Source: Sabellastarte sp. h YS-2021
Lineage: Eukaryota > Annelida > Polychaeta > Sabellida > Sabellidae
Direction: 5' to 3'
Assembly: GCA_964017235.1 (NCBI GenBank)
Contig: OZ024927.1
Span: 21,099,160-21,163,159, forward strand
DNA: 64,000 bases
Shown here piece after piece: positions 42,412 to 53,129 of this stretch. Numbering within the stretch: position 1 is the first letter of the stretch; every line of letters starts with the position of its first letter. The position numbers and the translations under genes were made by a program. The notes under the pieces were generated by a model, which had not been told where the DNA came from, ran no database searches, and worked only from the letters and a program-made list of their open reading frames with translations.

Positions 42412-44314
42412 TTCTTTGCACGACATGTGTCATACAATCAGTTACCACTAAAATCCACCAATGGAACATGCAAATCACACCACTCTTAATGGGTGTGTCA
42501 AGTTTCATAAGAAAATGTCAATGCACTTTTCAGCTGTCAACACACAGGGACACAAGAAAATTTATATGGCAGCGACACAACAGACATGATTACAGCATAC
42601 CCTCAACATACATCTGGGGATAATAGTACATGTATTTTTGTGAAAACACTATTTTTAAGCTTAAAGGGGGATATGAAATGTCACTCCCATAGTTGGAGCA
42701 TTAATGTGTACAAATTATGGCAGCTGGATTTAATATCCCCATCATAAATTGTATCCCTTTCAAAAGTAGATTCTATGATATAAACCTTGCATCGATGCTA
42801 CGTGTTTTGTATATGTCTTTAATCTGATTCAACCAATAAAATAATGATAACTCTACTTAAAGCTATAGCACAACTATGGATCATTCATGGTCATCATCCG
42901 CGTCTTGTGTTCAACCTACAAGCCACATTTCTTTGGGATTTCTTTTAAACTTCGCAAGTGGCTTGCTATGGCAAAGATCTGGCCATCCTACTATTTTGGT
43001 AGGCCATGAGTCAAAATTATGCTCTGGGGAGTCAAAAACATCAAAAATTTTGACTACTTCTTGTGTTCAAGTTATAGGGCACAGTTTCTTTCAGATTTAT
43101 TTTATATTTAGTGCATGAATTGGTTGGTATGATGTCTCACCACCCTATCTTGTTGGTATGCCTGTGGTCAAAATCAAGCGAGTAATAGCTATTTTAACCC
43201 CAGGAGTCAAAATAATGCTCTGGGGAGTCAAAAACATCCAAAATTGTGACTTGTAACTTAAAAACTATTGCATTTATAGAATTTTGTTTAAATATGTTAT
43301 TCAGCTACATTTGGGTCAGCTATAACATGGTAAAATTCCAGACCTGTACCTCATTGCACAGCTGTGTAATACCTACTTTGAAGTTATCACTGTTGAGTAA
43401 ATCAGTTGTAACTTGAAAACTATTGCATTTAGAATACTTTTTAACGCTCGACGATAGGAGAGGGTTATTGTAATCAGTTTGTTTCTGTCTGTCTGTCTGT
43501 CTGTGCACCGTTTTGTCCTTATAACTCCAAAACTATAACACAAATCAATCTCAAAATTGGTGGGGAGGTATTTCATGGGGTACAGACGGATTCTTCCAAA
43601 TTTGGTGTAATTTGTTTGAAAATTAAAGTCAGGAGAGAGTTTTTCTTATTTTTAATTGGGAATACACAGTGAAACTGCTTCTCTTCATCACATACGTAAA
43701 AAATCAATATTTTGCTTTCTGATGATGTCATTACTGAAGTGATGTTACAATGCAATTGTCATTGTGAGGTCACAAACCTAGCCTTTGATACTTGCTGTCT
43801 TTCAGTAAAAATATTTCTTCTCATTTTATGTCTTGAAATTGACATAAAGATAATAAAGAGGGAGGTGGTATATTTATCATTTTTATTAATTATTATTTCT
43901 GTTTTTATTTTCTCTTTTTTCTTTCAATTCCTTGACAGTCCATCACAAAAAAATACCATGCATGATTTTCACCAAGAAGTGACCTTTAAGCAATATTTTT
44001 ACCTCCACCAGCAGTTTGTTTTTGTGTGCTAATTGTTTGTCTATATGCCTGTTTTGGGGGGTGTGGGGGTGTGTGTGTTTGGATTACTCCAGAACAAGTT
44101 CCCAATGAACAGATCTTAATTTAAAAAATTGTGGGTAGGACCTGACTGAAGGATGAAGTTACTAAAAGAAAGATCTGGATCTTATTTTGGATACAAAAAA
44201 AAAATCATGAATTTCAATGTATTTTTAATGACTTTGGCTTTCTACTTGATATTTCTGTGAAGATTAATTTACATGTTTGGTTTTATTTTATTGTCTCCCT
44301 TAAAATACTTTATA
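42412..44314. other. Intron with diverged array remnants
   Basis: 42600-42625 has a degenerate ...CATCTGGGGATAATAG end. 43010-43240 repeats AAAATTATGCTCTGGGGAGTC and GTCAAAAACATC. 43270-43440 has units related to the 51.9-53.1 kb array. 43485-43505 is a (CTGT)n tract. 43440-43760 has 'AACTCCAAAACTATAACACAA' style sequence of the same element class. No exon or protein family is recognised. Confidence 0.5.
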
Positions 44315-44550
44315 GGGGGCCACGGTGGCAGAGTGGTAACACTCTCGCCTCCCACGTCTGAGGCCGGGGTTCGGTTCCAGGCATGGCCTCAAGTGGGAAA
44401 GCTGGTAGTTGCTTGCCATTGGTCAACAGTTTACAGTACAGAACCCTGACGAACTGTATGTACTGGTTTCCTCTGCCCTTCCAACTACCCGTTTTGATAT
44501 GATGACCTGCACAGTGTTGAAAGCGACATAAAACCCCAAATAAATAAATA
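44315..44550 (+). mobile_element. tRNA-derived SINE with 13-bp target duplication
   Basis: A box TGGCAGAGTGG (44326-44336) and B box GGTTCGGTTCC (44368-44378) lie in the tRNA-like head. The 3' end is GCGACATAAAACCCC followed by (AAAT)n. The flanks AAAATACTTTATA (44302-44314) and AAAATACCTTATA (44551-44563) are a 13-bp duplication with one mismatch, as left by LINE-driven insertion. Confidence 0.88.
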
Positions 44551-44626
44551 AAATACCTTATATCACTTGAGAGACTGGTCACATGGAGTCGAGCGTTTTG
44601 CTCTCTCTTAGTGCATCTTGTTTAAA

Positions 44627-44879
44627 TATGTTATTCACCTACTTTTAAGTCAGCTATAACATAGTAAAATTACAGACCTGTAGCTCATTATATATAGCTG
44701 AGCAATAGCTACTTTAAGGTTCTCACTGTTGAGTGGATCAGTTGTAACTTGAAAACTATTGCATTTCAAGTATTTTATTTTAATATGTTGTTCATCTACT
44801 TTTTGATTAGCTATAACATAGTAAAATTGCAGACCTGTTGCTCATTGCATAGCTAGGAATCTTCTGATGTGGTCAGATT
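44627..44879 (+). repeat. Array units related to the 51.9-53.1 kb satellite
   Basis: Two units with AGCTATAACATAGTAAAATT.CAGACCTGT and TTGTAACTTGAAAACTATTG. The second joins the 'TTGACC' repeat without a gap. Confidence 0.65.
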
Positions 44880-45883
44880 TGACCTTGGACCCCTCCTTCA
44901 AGGTCAAATGAGGATAGCCAAATTTAAAAGTGCTTATAACTCGCTTACTATTGGTCCAAGAGGTTTGGGATATAAAACCAACCTTAGGCTAGAGGAAATC
45001 ATGCGCTAGGAATCTTCTGATGTCAGATTTGACCTAGGGCCCTTCCTTCAAGGTCAAATGAGGATAGCCCGAGTTAAAAGTGCTTATAACTGGCTTATTA
45101 TTGGTCCTAGAGTTTTGCAATGTGAAACCAAGCTATAGGAAATCATGGGCTAGGAATCTTCTGATGTGGTTAAATTTGACCTTGGGGCCCCTCCTTCAAA
45201 GTCAAAAGAGGACAGCTAAAGTTAAAAGCACTTGTAACTCGCTTATTATTGGTCCTAGAGGTTTGCAATGTGAAATCAACCTACAGGAAATCATGGGCTA
45301 AGATTCTCAATCTTTTTTATTATGGCTTCTACAGGTTTGCTATGTTCGGGTATAAATGCCACAAATAAGCCAGATGTGTATTGACCTTGGACCCCTCCTT
45401 CAAGGTCAAATGAGGATAGCCAAATTTAAAAGTGCTTATAACTCGCTTACTATTGGTCCAAGAGGTTTGGGATATAAAACCAACCTTAGGCTAGAGGAAA
45501 TCATGCGCTAGGAATCTTCTGATGTCAAATTTGACCTAGGGCCCTTCCTTCAAGGTCAAATGAGGATAGCCCGAGTTAAAAGTGCTTATAACTGGCTTAT
45601 TATTGGTCCTAGAGTTTTGCAATGTGAAACCAAGCTATAGGAAATCATGGGCTAGGAATCTTCTGATGTGGTTAAATTTGACCTTGGGGCCCCTCCTTCA
45701 AAGTCAAAAGAGGACAGCTAAAGTTAAAAGCACTTGTAACTCGCTTATTATTGGTCCTAGAGGTTTGCAATGTGAAATCAACCTACAGGAAATCATGGGC
45801 TAAGATTCTCAATCTTTTTTATTATTGCTTCTACAGGTTTGCTATGTTCGGGTATAAATGCCACAAATAAGCCAGATGTGTAT
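44880..45883 (+). repeat. 502-bp near-perfect tandem duplication
   Basis: 44880-45381 and 45382-45883 are the same sequence; I found only two differences (CAGATTTG/CAAATTTG near 45027/45529 and ATTATGGC/ATTATTGC near 45320/45822). Within each unit are three diverged sub-repeats with TTCAAGGTCAAATGAGGATA. Identical 73-residue frames in both units are by-products. Confidence 0.92.
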
Positions 45884-46162
45884 TGAATTGAGCATAAAAT
45901 AGCGGCATAATTCTAGTTAATATTATATATCTAATCATACACAGAATATAAAGAACAACCTATGATACTTATCTGACCAAAATAATAGTACTGAATAACA
46001 CAGTCATTCACAATTAGTGCTTTAAAATCATTAAAGCAAAAAATCCATTTGTGGAAGACTAGCGGATACAAAATCTTGCAGGGGGTGCACAATATGACAA
46101 CCCCCTTACCATAGTTTGTATTCATGGATACTGTCAGAAGGATACAGAATTTGTTGCTATAC

Positions 46163-46701
46163 CAGGGGCCGGTTTCACAAAGGGTCTCAGACTTAGGCTA
46201 AGTCAGGGACTTAAATCTGAGTCTTTTGTCTTTGCCAAGTCCTGGACTTAAATGGATTTCACAAAGGGTGACTTAGCTTGTCATATAACCACGGTGGTTT
46301 TCTAGGTCATGTGACCCTTTATTTCTACTCAAAATATTTTAGTGGTAACATATATCCCTTGTTTAGCTCATTTTATCTCTGAAAAAATGCTGTATTTTTA
46401 AATGGGAAACCTTATAATCACACAGACATGTCCAAAGAATAATTTAGGGAGGTGTTCTATATATTTATTCTTTATTTTCAAGCATTTCAAATTTTGAAGT
46501 GAGAAAAATATATGGCGGCCATATTTAAGCCTTTGTTTACAAAAGTTAAGCCCACTCTTGGGTAGACTTAGCCAAAGCCTAGACTTAGCAGCTTTGTGAA
46601 ATCCTCCAAGTCTAAGATCACAGACTTAGCCTCATTTTAAGACAAAAGTCTTAAATTTAAGTCTAAGTCTGGGCTAAGTCCTTTTGTGAAATCGACCCCA
46701 G
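46163..46701. mobile_element. MITE with CAGGGGCCGGTTTCAC ends
   Basis: The left end CAGGGGCCGGTTTCACAAAG and the right end reversed CTGGGGTCGATTTCACAAAA are inverted. Subterminal AGACTTAGGCTAAGTC palindromic words occur on both sides. The superfamily is not determined. It lies just upstream (on the minus strand) of the 35-nt LLTP exon. Confidence 0.72.
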
Positions 46702-46754
46702 AATTACTGTCTAAATTTCAATCAAGGTGGTTTCTACACTTTAGTATTACTTAC

Positions 46755-46789
46755 ATTCATCCATAAAATCATCAGAAGCATCACGTGAT
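46755..46789 (-). CDS. LLTP gene, 35-nt microexon
   Basis: The acceptor is ATACATTTCAG and the donor a consensus GTAAGT. It completes the AG- split codon of the previous exon and reads RSRDASDDFMDE plus one base. That end phase does not fit the next exon found (35522-35682), which needs two bases. A weaker donor, GTAATA, four bases further on would extend the exon to 46751 and restore frame. Otherwise a further small exon is missing in the 11 kb between. Confidence 0.5.
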
Positions 46790-47616
46790 CTGAAATGTAT
46801 AAAGTACAATTATACATCATTGTTGTAGTCACCTGTCGTCAGACACAAGCAATTAGCAAATACTGCCAACAAAGATTACCATACTCAGCAGAAGTGCTTC
46901 TGTACACAAATATACTGTACTTTCTATGTATATGTATTTTGTAACTGGGGTATGTATAACAACAAAAATCACTGATAAAGAGGGGGCTTCTAAGACAGAA
47001 ATGATGTGGTATTTTGAAATTTTCATAAACATCTTGTCCAGAGATTTTAGCAGAGTGCCAAAAATTTGACACAACAGTATCATGTGGAATCCTACAACTC
47101 TGAATCTTCAATAAAAAATATTTCAATATTTCAGACAGCATAAATTGCAATGGGAAAGACAATCTGATGAAGTAATATAAATTTGTAGTTAAATGGGAGT
47201 TTTTCTTACTGGAGTTCAATAAGTTATCATGCATGCAATATTTCCAAATGTCTGTTATGAACACTTATGAATCTTATCAATTTAGATTCAGTACTGTCGC
47301 ACCTCAGGCAATATGCAATCATAGACATTTTAATTATCACACATAGGGCATAAATAAACCTGTTATAACAAGTTGAGTTCAGGCAAAATTCCTGAAGTTC
47401 ATACTGTAAAAGCATCCACTGGAGGTCTCATGTGAATACTTTGGATTATGCTTTGTTTGCCTGCCCCCTACGCCATCACAGCTCCCACAGTATGCTCAGA
47501 GATTTTCTTGTTACTGCTCTAGCTTAAATAAATGTGCTGTGCTAAGATTTTTTACTTTCTGGTGTAAACAAAGATGCATCAGTTTTCCAATGTGCTAGGC
47601 CCATCTATTGTTGAAA
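46790..47616. other. Intron, no recognisable feature
   Basis: AT-rich. The minus-strand frame at 46839-47264 lacks family resemblance and flanking splice logic. Confidence 0.4.
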
Positions 47617-48011
47617 TACCATATTTATCCATATAAATGCCCCTCAGTATTAATAGCCCCCCCCCCCCCCTCTTCTGAACCTTTGCAAAGTTCATATTTC
47701 GGGGTTTTACATCCCTCTCAACAGCCACCAGCCTTGCGATTCTGGGTTTCCGAAAAAAGATTTGTTTTAGTACTTCCCCAATCGAATACCGCTTATGAGA
47801 AATAAAGAAAATCACAACAAAACATGGCAATTTTGATCACAGACTCATTAAAATCTGTAAAAAACGAGATAAAAGTTTATAATTTCTGCAGATTTAAGGT
47901 TTGTTTCTAATATTTTAATCTCTCTCGCCATTATACATGCTGGCAAGCGAGATGAAGGCTGTAAGTGTCCATTATCGCCCATTGCCACTGGACTCGCGGA
48001 TAAATACGGTA
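47617..48011. mobile_element. MITE with TACCGTATTTATCC-like ends, copy 2
   Basis: Left TACCATATTTATCC, right reversed TACCGTATTTATCC. The body matches 28518-28993, including a C-run near 47660. It ends 26 bases from the LLTP exon at 48038-48126, on the donor side. Confidence 0.8.
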
Positions 48012-48037
48012 CATGAGGATCCATCACAAAAGCTCAC

Positions 48038-48126
48038 CTTTCTGTATTGAAATGGTCTTTAAAAAGCTCCAGTTGTTCCAGTGAATGTACACTGATGAGC
48101 TTTCCTTCATGATCCACTGTAAACCT
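48038..48126 (-). CDS. LLTP gene, exon 1 of those visible
   Basis: The acceptor is CTTTTTGGTAG and the donor GTGAGC. It encodes RFTVDHEGKLISVHSLEQLE and then LFKDHFNTE, ending two bases into a codon. A protein segment of the form 'hydrophobic strand, D-x-x-G-K/L-x-S' suits the linker between the N-terminal barrel and the helical domain of LLTPs. It is upstream of the recognisable helical exons. Whether it begins in phase 0 cannot be checked because the previous exon is not found. A MITE ends 26 bases into the following intron. Confidence 0.6.
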
Positions 48127-48425
48127 CTACCAAAAAGAGAACTAATAATATTATCTAAAGTTCTAATATCTTAATACCCAAATTATTAACTCATTTTAAT
48201 TTGAAAATTACAATTCACATTTTTCTGCTGTATGCCACAATTTGGTACACAAGTTAAAATGGCACAAACATGAAGCAAACAATGAAATTCTATATGTAAT
48301 TAATCAAAATCAATGACCTTAAAATGTAAGTTATAAAATAAAATATTAGTTATAATGATTGATGATTTGTTGGTCAAGTATATTTATAAGCTGCATCTGT
48401 GTCAGTCACAGGCAAAGCTTCTCAG
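48127..48425. other. Intron, no recognisable feature
   Basis: AT-rich sequence between the exon and the LINE. No upstream exon is found. Confidence 0.4.
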
Positions 48426-50220
48426 TCACTAACTGGTTCCTGTCAATTTTTTTTGATTTGCACTAAAGTCATCAGTGCCTGTTTCCCTCACAAGACCGAA
48501 TAGTAACAGCACCGCCCTGTCCTCTTTTGAGCCTGTATCTGAGGCCGACATCCTCAAAATCCTAAAATCATCCACCACCAAATCATGCGACCTGGACCCA
48601 ATACCAACCGCACTAGTCAAAGAGTGTGCGGACATTTTGGTCACTCCAATAAACAATATTATAAACTACTCACTCAGAGAAGGGAGCTTCCCAAACTGTT
48701 TCAAAACCGCATACGTCACCCCCCTTCTCAAGAAACCTAATTTAGACAGAAATCTCCTCAAAAATTACAGACCGGTATCCAACCTCAGTTTTATATCCAA
48801 ACTGATTGAAAAAATAGTGGCTAAACAGTTAAATAATTATATCGATAGTGAGGGGCTCTCCAATGTCAACCAATCCCCCTACAGGAGACTCCATTCCACA
48901 GAATCAGCACTCCTGAAAATCCAGAATGACATTGCTGCTTCAATGGACTCTGGTAAGGCTGTTGCACTCACATTGCTGGACCTCTCAGCGGCATTCAACA
49001 CTATCGACCATGACATTCTTTTTAATTCCCTCAGGGATTGGTTTGGGGTTGATGGCACTGTGTTGAGGTGGATCAAATCCTATCTTTCAAACCACAAACA
49101 GAAGGTTAAACTAGGTAATAGCTTTTCAGATGCTTTCTCACTCCCATATGGTGTGCCCCAGGGCTCTGTCCTGGGCCCCCTTCTTTTTACCCTCTATACT
49201 ACCCCTCTCAGTAATATCATTTCCAATTTCAATGTCACCCACCATCTATATGCTGATGACACCCAAATATATCTAGCACTAGACCACAGGACTTTGATTC
49301 CAGTTTTGCTGAGCTTACTGAGTGTCTCACATGTGTCCAAAACTGGATGGCTGGTGTGAAACTTAAACTCAACCCCGAGAAAACTGAATTTATTATCATT
49401 GGTGATAGACCAGCCAGAGAGTCCCTCATCAACAAATTCCCTACTCAACTTCTTGGACATTTTATCTCTCCTACCAATACAGTCAAGAACCTAGGTGTTA
49501 CTTTTGACTCCGGAAACACCTTTACTAGCCACATAACCAATATGTGTCGCGCCTGTTACTACCACCTTCAGGACCTAAGACGCATCCGTAAATTCCTCAG
49601 TGTGGATACTGCAGCCTTGCTTGCAAACTCAATGATCAGCAGTCAACTTGACTACTGCAATTCCCTACTTTATGGCGTAAGTAAATACAATGTAGCTAAA
49701 CTCCAAAAGATTCAAAATGCCCTTTGTAGAATTGTTTTTAGACCTGATAGAACTAGCCATGTCACTCCCTTTCTTCAAAAACTACACTGGCTCCCTATCA
49801 CATACCTCATCTTGTTTAAGTACAATCTAATTACTTTCAAGGCTATCAAATTCTCTCAACCCATATACCTATCATCCTTGATCAAAACCAGTTGTTTAAT
49901 GCATGGAAATCGTCTTTCTCTTTCCTCAGTCTCTCACAAAAAAGGCCATTGGTAGGTGAGGTTTTGCAATGGCTTCCCCCACAGAATGGAACAGACTCCC
50001 ACAATCAGTACGATCACAACAAACAATAACAGGTTTCCGTAGCCAGCTAAAGACCTATTTGTTTAGACTAGCATATCCTACACCATAGTACATCTCCCTG
50101 GCGGGCGCTAATTTTGGATCTCGACGTGATACGTCCCTGGACTTTCCCTTTTTGACCTCAAGCGCATTAGAGGATGTTACATCAATTTTGCGCGATATAA
50201 ATGTTTCTATTCTATTCTAT
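48426..50220 (+). mobile_element. 5'-truncated non-LTR retrotransposon (L2/CR1/Jockey group)
   Basis: It contains the RT and C-terminal part of ORF2 and ends in a short (ATTCT)n tail at about 50200-50220, as in L2/CR1-type LINEs. The endonuclease part is missing, so it is truncated near 48426; the exact 5' point is uncertain. It is inserted antisense to the LLTP gene. Confidence 0.88.
48475..50086 (+). pseudogene. LINE ORF2 fragment: reverse transcriptase, two or more frameshifts
   Basis: RT motifs in the first frame (48475-49290): SCDLDPIPTALVKEC, KNYRPVSNLSFISKLIEK, LLDLSAAFNTIDHDIL, YGVPQGSVLGPLLF and the catalytic YADD near 49249. The frame changes near 49290-49345. The second frame (49347-49955) gives KLKLNPEKTEFIIIG, NSMISSQLDYCNSLLYG and LQKLHWLPITYLILFKYNLI. 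A further shift near 49950 leads to ASPTEWNRLPQSVRS, ending at TYLFRLAYP. In the intact family this enzyme copies RNA at nicked target DNA. This copy is dead. Confidence 0.9.
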
Positions 50221-50469
50221 AATTGTCAGAAAACTCTATTTCAAGGTAGCTGAAAGACTTACAGCTGCTCTTACATAAAGTCAGGTGTATATTTAAAAAG
50301 AAAACTTAAAAGCAAACTTTTAAACCACAGGGGTACTTCTAAAAGTTGCAGAAACTTGAACTAACCTTGGTTAACTATCAGAAGTTGAACAAGGCAACTA
50401 GAGGTAGCTACTGGTATCAATTTTGCTACATTTCTTTGCAGTAACTGGACTACAGCTGTTTCATGTCAT

Positions 50470-50960
50470 AGAGAAAAATAGCAGTTGTCCTGCTTGACCA
50501 TGAAACAAACACAGAAAACCGGAAGATGATACCTTAAACTGTTTTGCTGGAATGAGGAAAAGTGGAAAGCGAAGGAAAAAGAAAAAAATAGCACCAGAGA
50601 TGCCCGTACTCCAAATCCTGGGGAAATAGTTTTCAACACCATGAGATATAGAAGTAGTGAAACAGTACAAAGACCGGGATACTTTCAGTGTAGTATCACT
50701 TATATAAAGGTCCAAATAATTTTTAGGTAGATAAAATAACTTTTAAGAGAAAAAAAATGTATGTAAAGATAAAGTATGAAAACAAGACAATTCAATAGCA
50801 AGATGACAGCATTAATGAGTGTACTAAAAAATATGTGGCTGTAAAATTTTATTGACTGAAGAAAAGCTGTCAATGGAAATAGCACAACTAGACTAAGGAC
50901 GCATCTGTGGCCAGATGCTGGATGTATCCACCGACAAAGGCCAACTAACATAGTTTAGAA
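50470..50960 (+). repeat. Dispersed non-autonomous element (family R2, copy C), truncated
   Basis: It matches copy B from TGTCCTGCTTGACCATGAAA and copy A from CAGAGATGCCCGTACTCC, but stops near 50915-50960 without the 145-bp array. The minus-strand frames (50461-50715, 38822-39058, 50700-50951, 10663-11004) are the same repeat translated. Confidence 0.75.
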
Positions 50961-51140
50961 GATAAACAGCATTTTTCGTTAATAAGCAAGCTGAAAGCAC
51001 TTTTAAGTTTGGCTACCCTTATTTGACCTATAGCAGGGGCCCAAGGTGAAGTCTGACCACATCAAAAGATTCGCAGCCCATGATTTCCTATAAGTCGTTT
51101 TCACATTGCAAACCTCTAGGACCAATAATAAGCAGGAGAT
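50961..51140. repeat. Fragment of the 'TTGACC' repeat, inverted
   Basis: TTATTTGACC...GTCTGACCACATCAAAAGATTC is the inverted form of the units at 44860-45883 and 23370-23870. It leads into the next array. Confidence 0.6.
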
Positions 51141-51850
51141 AATTCGAATTTACTCATTTTCAGTAGGTGAGTAATTACCTACGGGTCTGGAACTTCACCA
51201 TGTGAAAGCTCTCCCAAAAGTAGATGAATGAGTTACTTGATAAGAATTGGATATCTGCAATACTTTTAGAGATAATTAGCATTTACTCATTTTGAGTAGG
51301 TGAATAATTAGCTACAGGTCTGAAATTTCACCAAGTGAAAGGTCTCCCAAAAGTAGGTGAAGGAGTTATTTGACAAAAATTGGCTATCGGGAATACTTTT
51401 AGAGATAATTTGCATTTACTCATTTTCAGTAGGTGAGTAATTACCTACGGGTCTGAAACTTCACCAAGTGAAAGCTCTCCCAAAAGTAGGTGAAGGAGTT
51501 ATTTGACAAAAATTGGCTATCTGCAATACTTTTAGAGATAATTTGCATTTACTCATTTTGAGTAGGTGAGTAATTACCTACGGGTCTGAAACTTCACCAA
51601 GTGAAAGCTCTCCCAAAAGTAGGTGAATGAGTTATTTGAGAAAAATTGGCTATCTGCAATACTTTTAGAGATAATTCGCATTTACTCATTTTGAGTAGGT
51701 GAGTAATTACCTACAGGTCTGGAACTTCAGCATGTGAAAGCTCTCCCAAAAGTAGGTGAATGAGTTATTTAAGAAAAATTTGCTATCTGCAATACTTTTA
51801 GAGAAAATGCAGAATTACTCATTTTTAGTAGGCAAGTAATTTAGCCGCAG
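51141..51850 (+). repeat. Tandem array, unit about 133 bp, five to six copies
   Basis: TTTACTCATTTTGAGTAGGTGAGTAATTACCTAC recurs near 51152, 51283, 51418, 51550, 51685 and 51817. This is the first of three successive arrays in one composite element that ends near 53690. Confidence 0.88.
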
Positions 51851-51949
51851 GCCTAATTTAGACATAAAGCCTACCAATAGAATACTGTGGTGCACCCTCT
51901 AATATACCTTGCAAACTTGAGAAGGCTAGCTATAATATTTTTTTTCGTT

Positions 51950-53110
51950 AGAGCGGTAATGGTGAAATCTCTCTACACACTGCGGCTATCCAGTGGATAC
52001 AATGATTCACTCAACAGTGAGAACCTGAAAGTAGATATTGGTAAGCTATGCCATGACATAGAGGTCTGCAATTTCACACTGTTATAGCTGACCAAAAATT
52101 ATGTGAATAACATATTTAAACAAATACTGTAAATGTAATAGTTTTCACGTTATAACTGATTTACTCAACAGTGATAACCTCAAAGTAGCTATTACTCAGC
52201 TATGCAATGAGCTACATGTCTGAATTTTTTCTATGTTATAGCTGACCCAAAATTAGGTGAACAACATATTTAAGCAAAATACTGTAAATGCAATAGTTTT
52301 CAAGCTACAACTGATTTACTCAATAGTGAGAACCTGAAAATAGCTATTGCTCAGCTATGCCATGAGCTGTAAGTCTGTAATTTCACGATGTTATAGCTGA
52401 CCCAAAAGTAGGTGAACAACATATTTTAACAAAATACTCCAAATGCAATATTTTTCAAGTTACAAGTCATTTACTCAACAGTCAGTACCTGAAAATAGCT
52501 ATTGCTCAGTTGTGCCATGAGCTACAGGTCTGTAATTTCACTATATTATAGCTGACCCAAAAGTAGCTGAATAACATATTTACACAAATTTCTGTAAATG
52601 CAATAGTTTTCCAATTACAACTGATTTACTCAACAGTGTGAACTTCAAAGTAGCTATTACTCAGCTATGCAATGAGCCACAGGTCTGGAACTTCACTATG
52701 TTATAGCTGACTCCGAAATAGGTGAATAACATATTGAAGCAAAATACTGTAAATGTAATACTTTTGAATTTATAAGTAATTTACTTAACAGTGATAACCT
52801 AAAAGTAGCTATTACTCAGCTATGCCATGAGCTACAGGTCTGAAATTTTACTATGTTATAGCTGACCCAAAAGTAGCTGAATAACATATTTATACAAAAT
52901 TGTGTAAATGCAATAGTTTTCAAGTTACAAGTGATTTTACTCATGATGGAAGTTACTGAAAAGCCCAAAAGTAGCTATTACTCACTTAGCTATTGAGACA
53001 GACACCCAAGTTACTCACCATGTTGTAGCTATGAAAAAAGTAGCTGAATAACATATTTTAACAAAATGCTCTAAATGCAACACTTTTCAAGTTATAAGTG
53101 ATTTAGTGCA
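51950..53110 (+). repeat. Tandem array, unit about 157 bp, seven copies
   Basis: ATTACTCAGCTATGC.ATGAGCTACAGGTCTG and AGCTGACCCAAAAGTAGCTG recur at about 157-bp spacing (near 52190, 52350, 52500, 52660, 52810 and others). It is related in sequence to the 321-bp array at 7785. Confidence 0.85.
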
Positions 53111-53129
53111 TGATTTCATGACTTTTAAT

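Larger units (their letters stand above)
12708..48126 (-). other. Gene span: large lipid transfer protein (vitellogenin-N domain), partial
   Basis: Eleven exons (48038-48126, 46755-46789, 35522-35682, 30808-30929, 28177-28344, 27233-27287, 26827-26970, 24994-25217, 24146-24276, 13590-13774, 12708-12859) are each bounded by AG and GT. The eight junctions from exon 3 to exon 11 keep phase. The summed coding length is 1466 nt. Family: LLTPs bind and move lipids through a helical, HEAT-like arch plus beta sheets, and are usually secreted or in the ER lumen. The MTP, vitellogenin, apolipophorin or other subfamily cannot be settled; the last two exons resemble none I can name. No signal peptide is in the window, so the 5' end lies to the right. 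Confidence 0.8.

Noticed and set aside
44315-44388. Free tRNA gene
   Set aside because: It is the head of a SINE with target duplication and (AAAT)n tail.
45080-45803. Two identical 73-residue ORFs
   Set aside because: They are the same stretch of a 502-bp duplicated non-coding repeat; no family resemblance.
46839-47264. 141-residue minus-strand ORF as an LLTP exon
   Set aside because: No splice logic consistent with the neighbouring exon phases and no LLTP-like residues.
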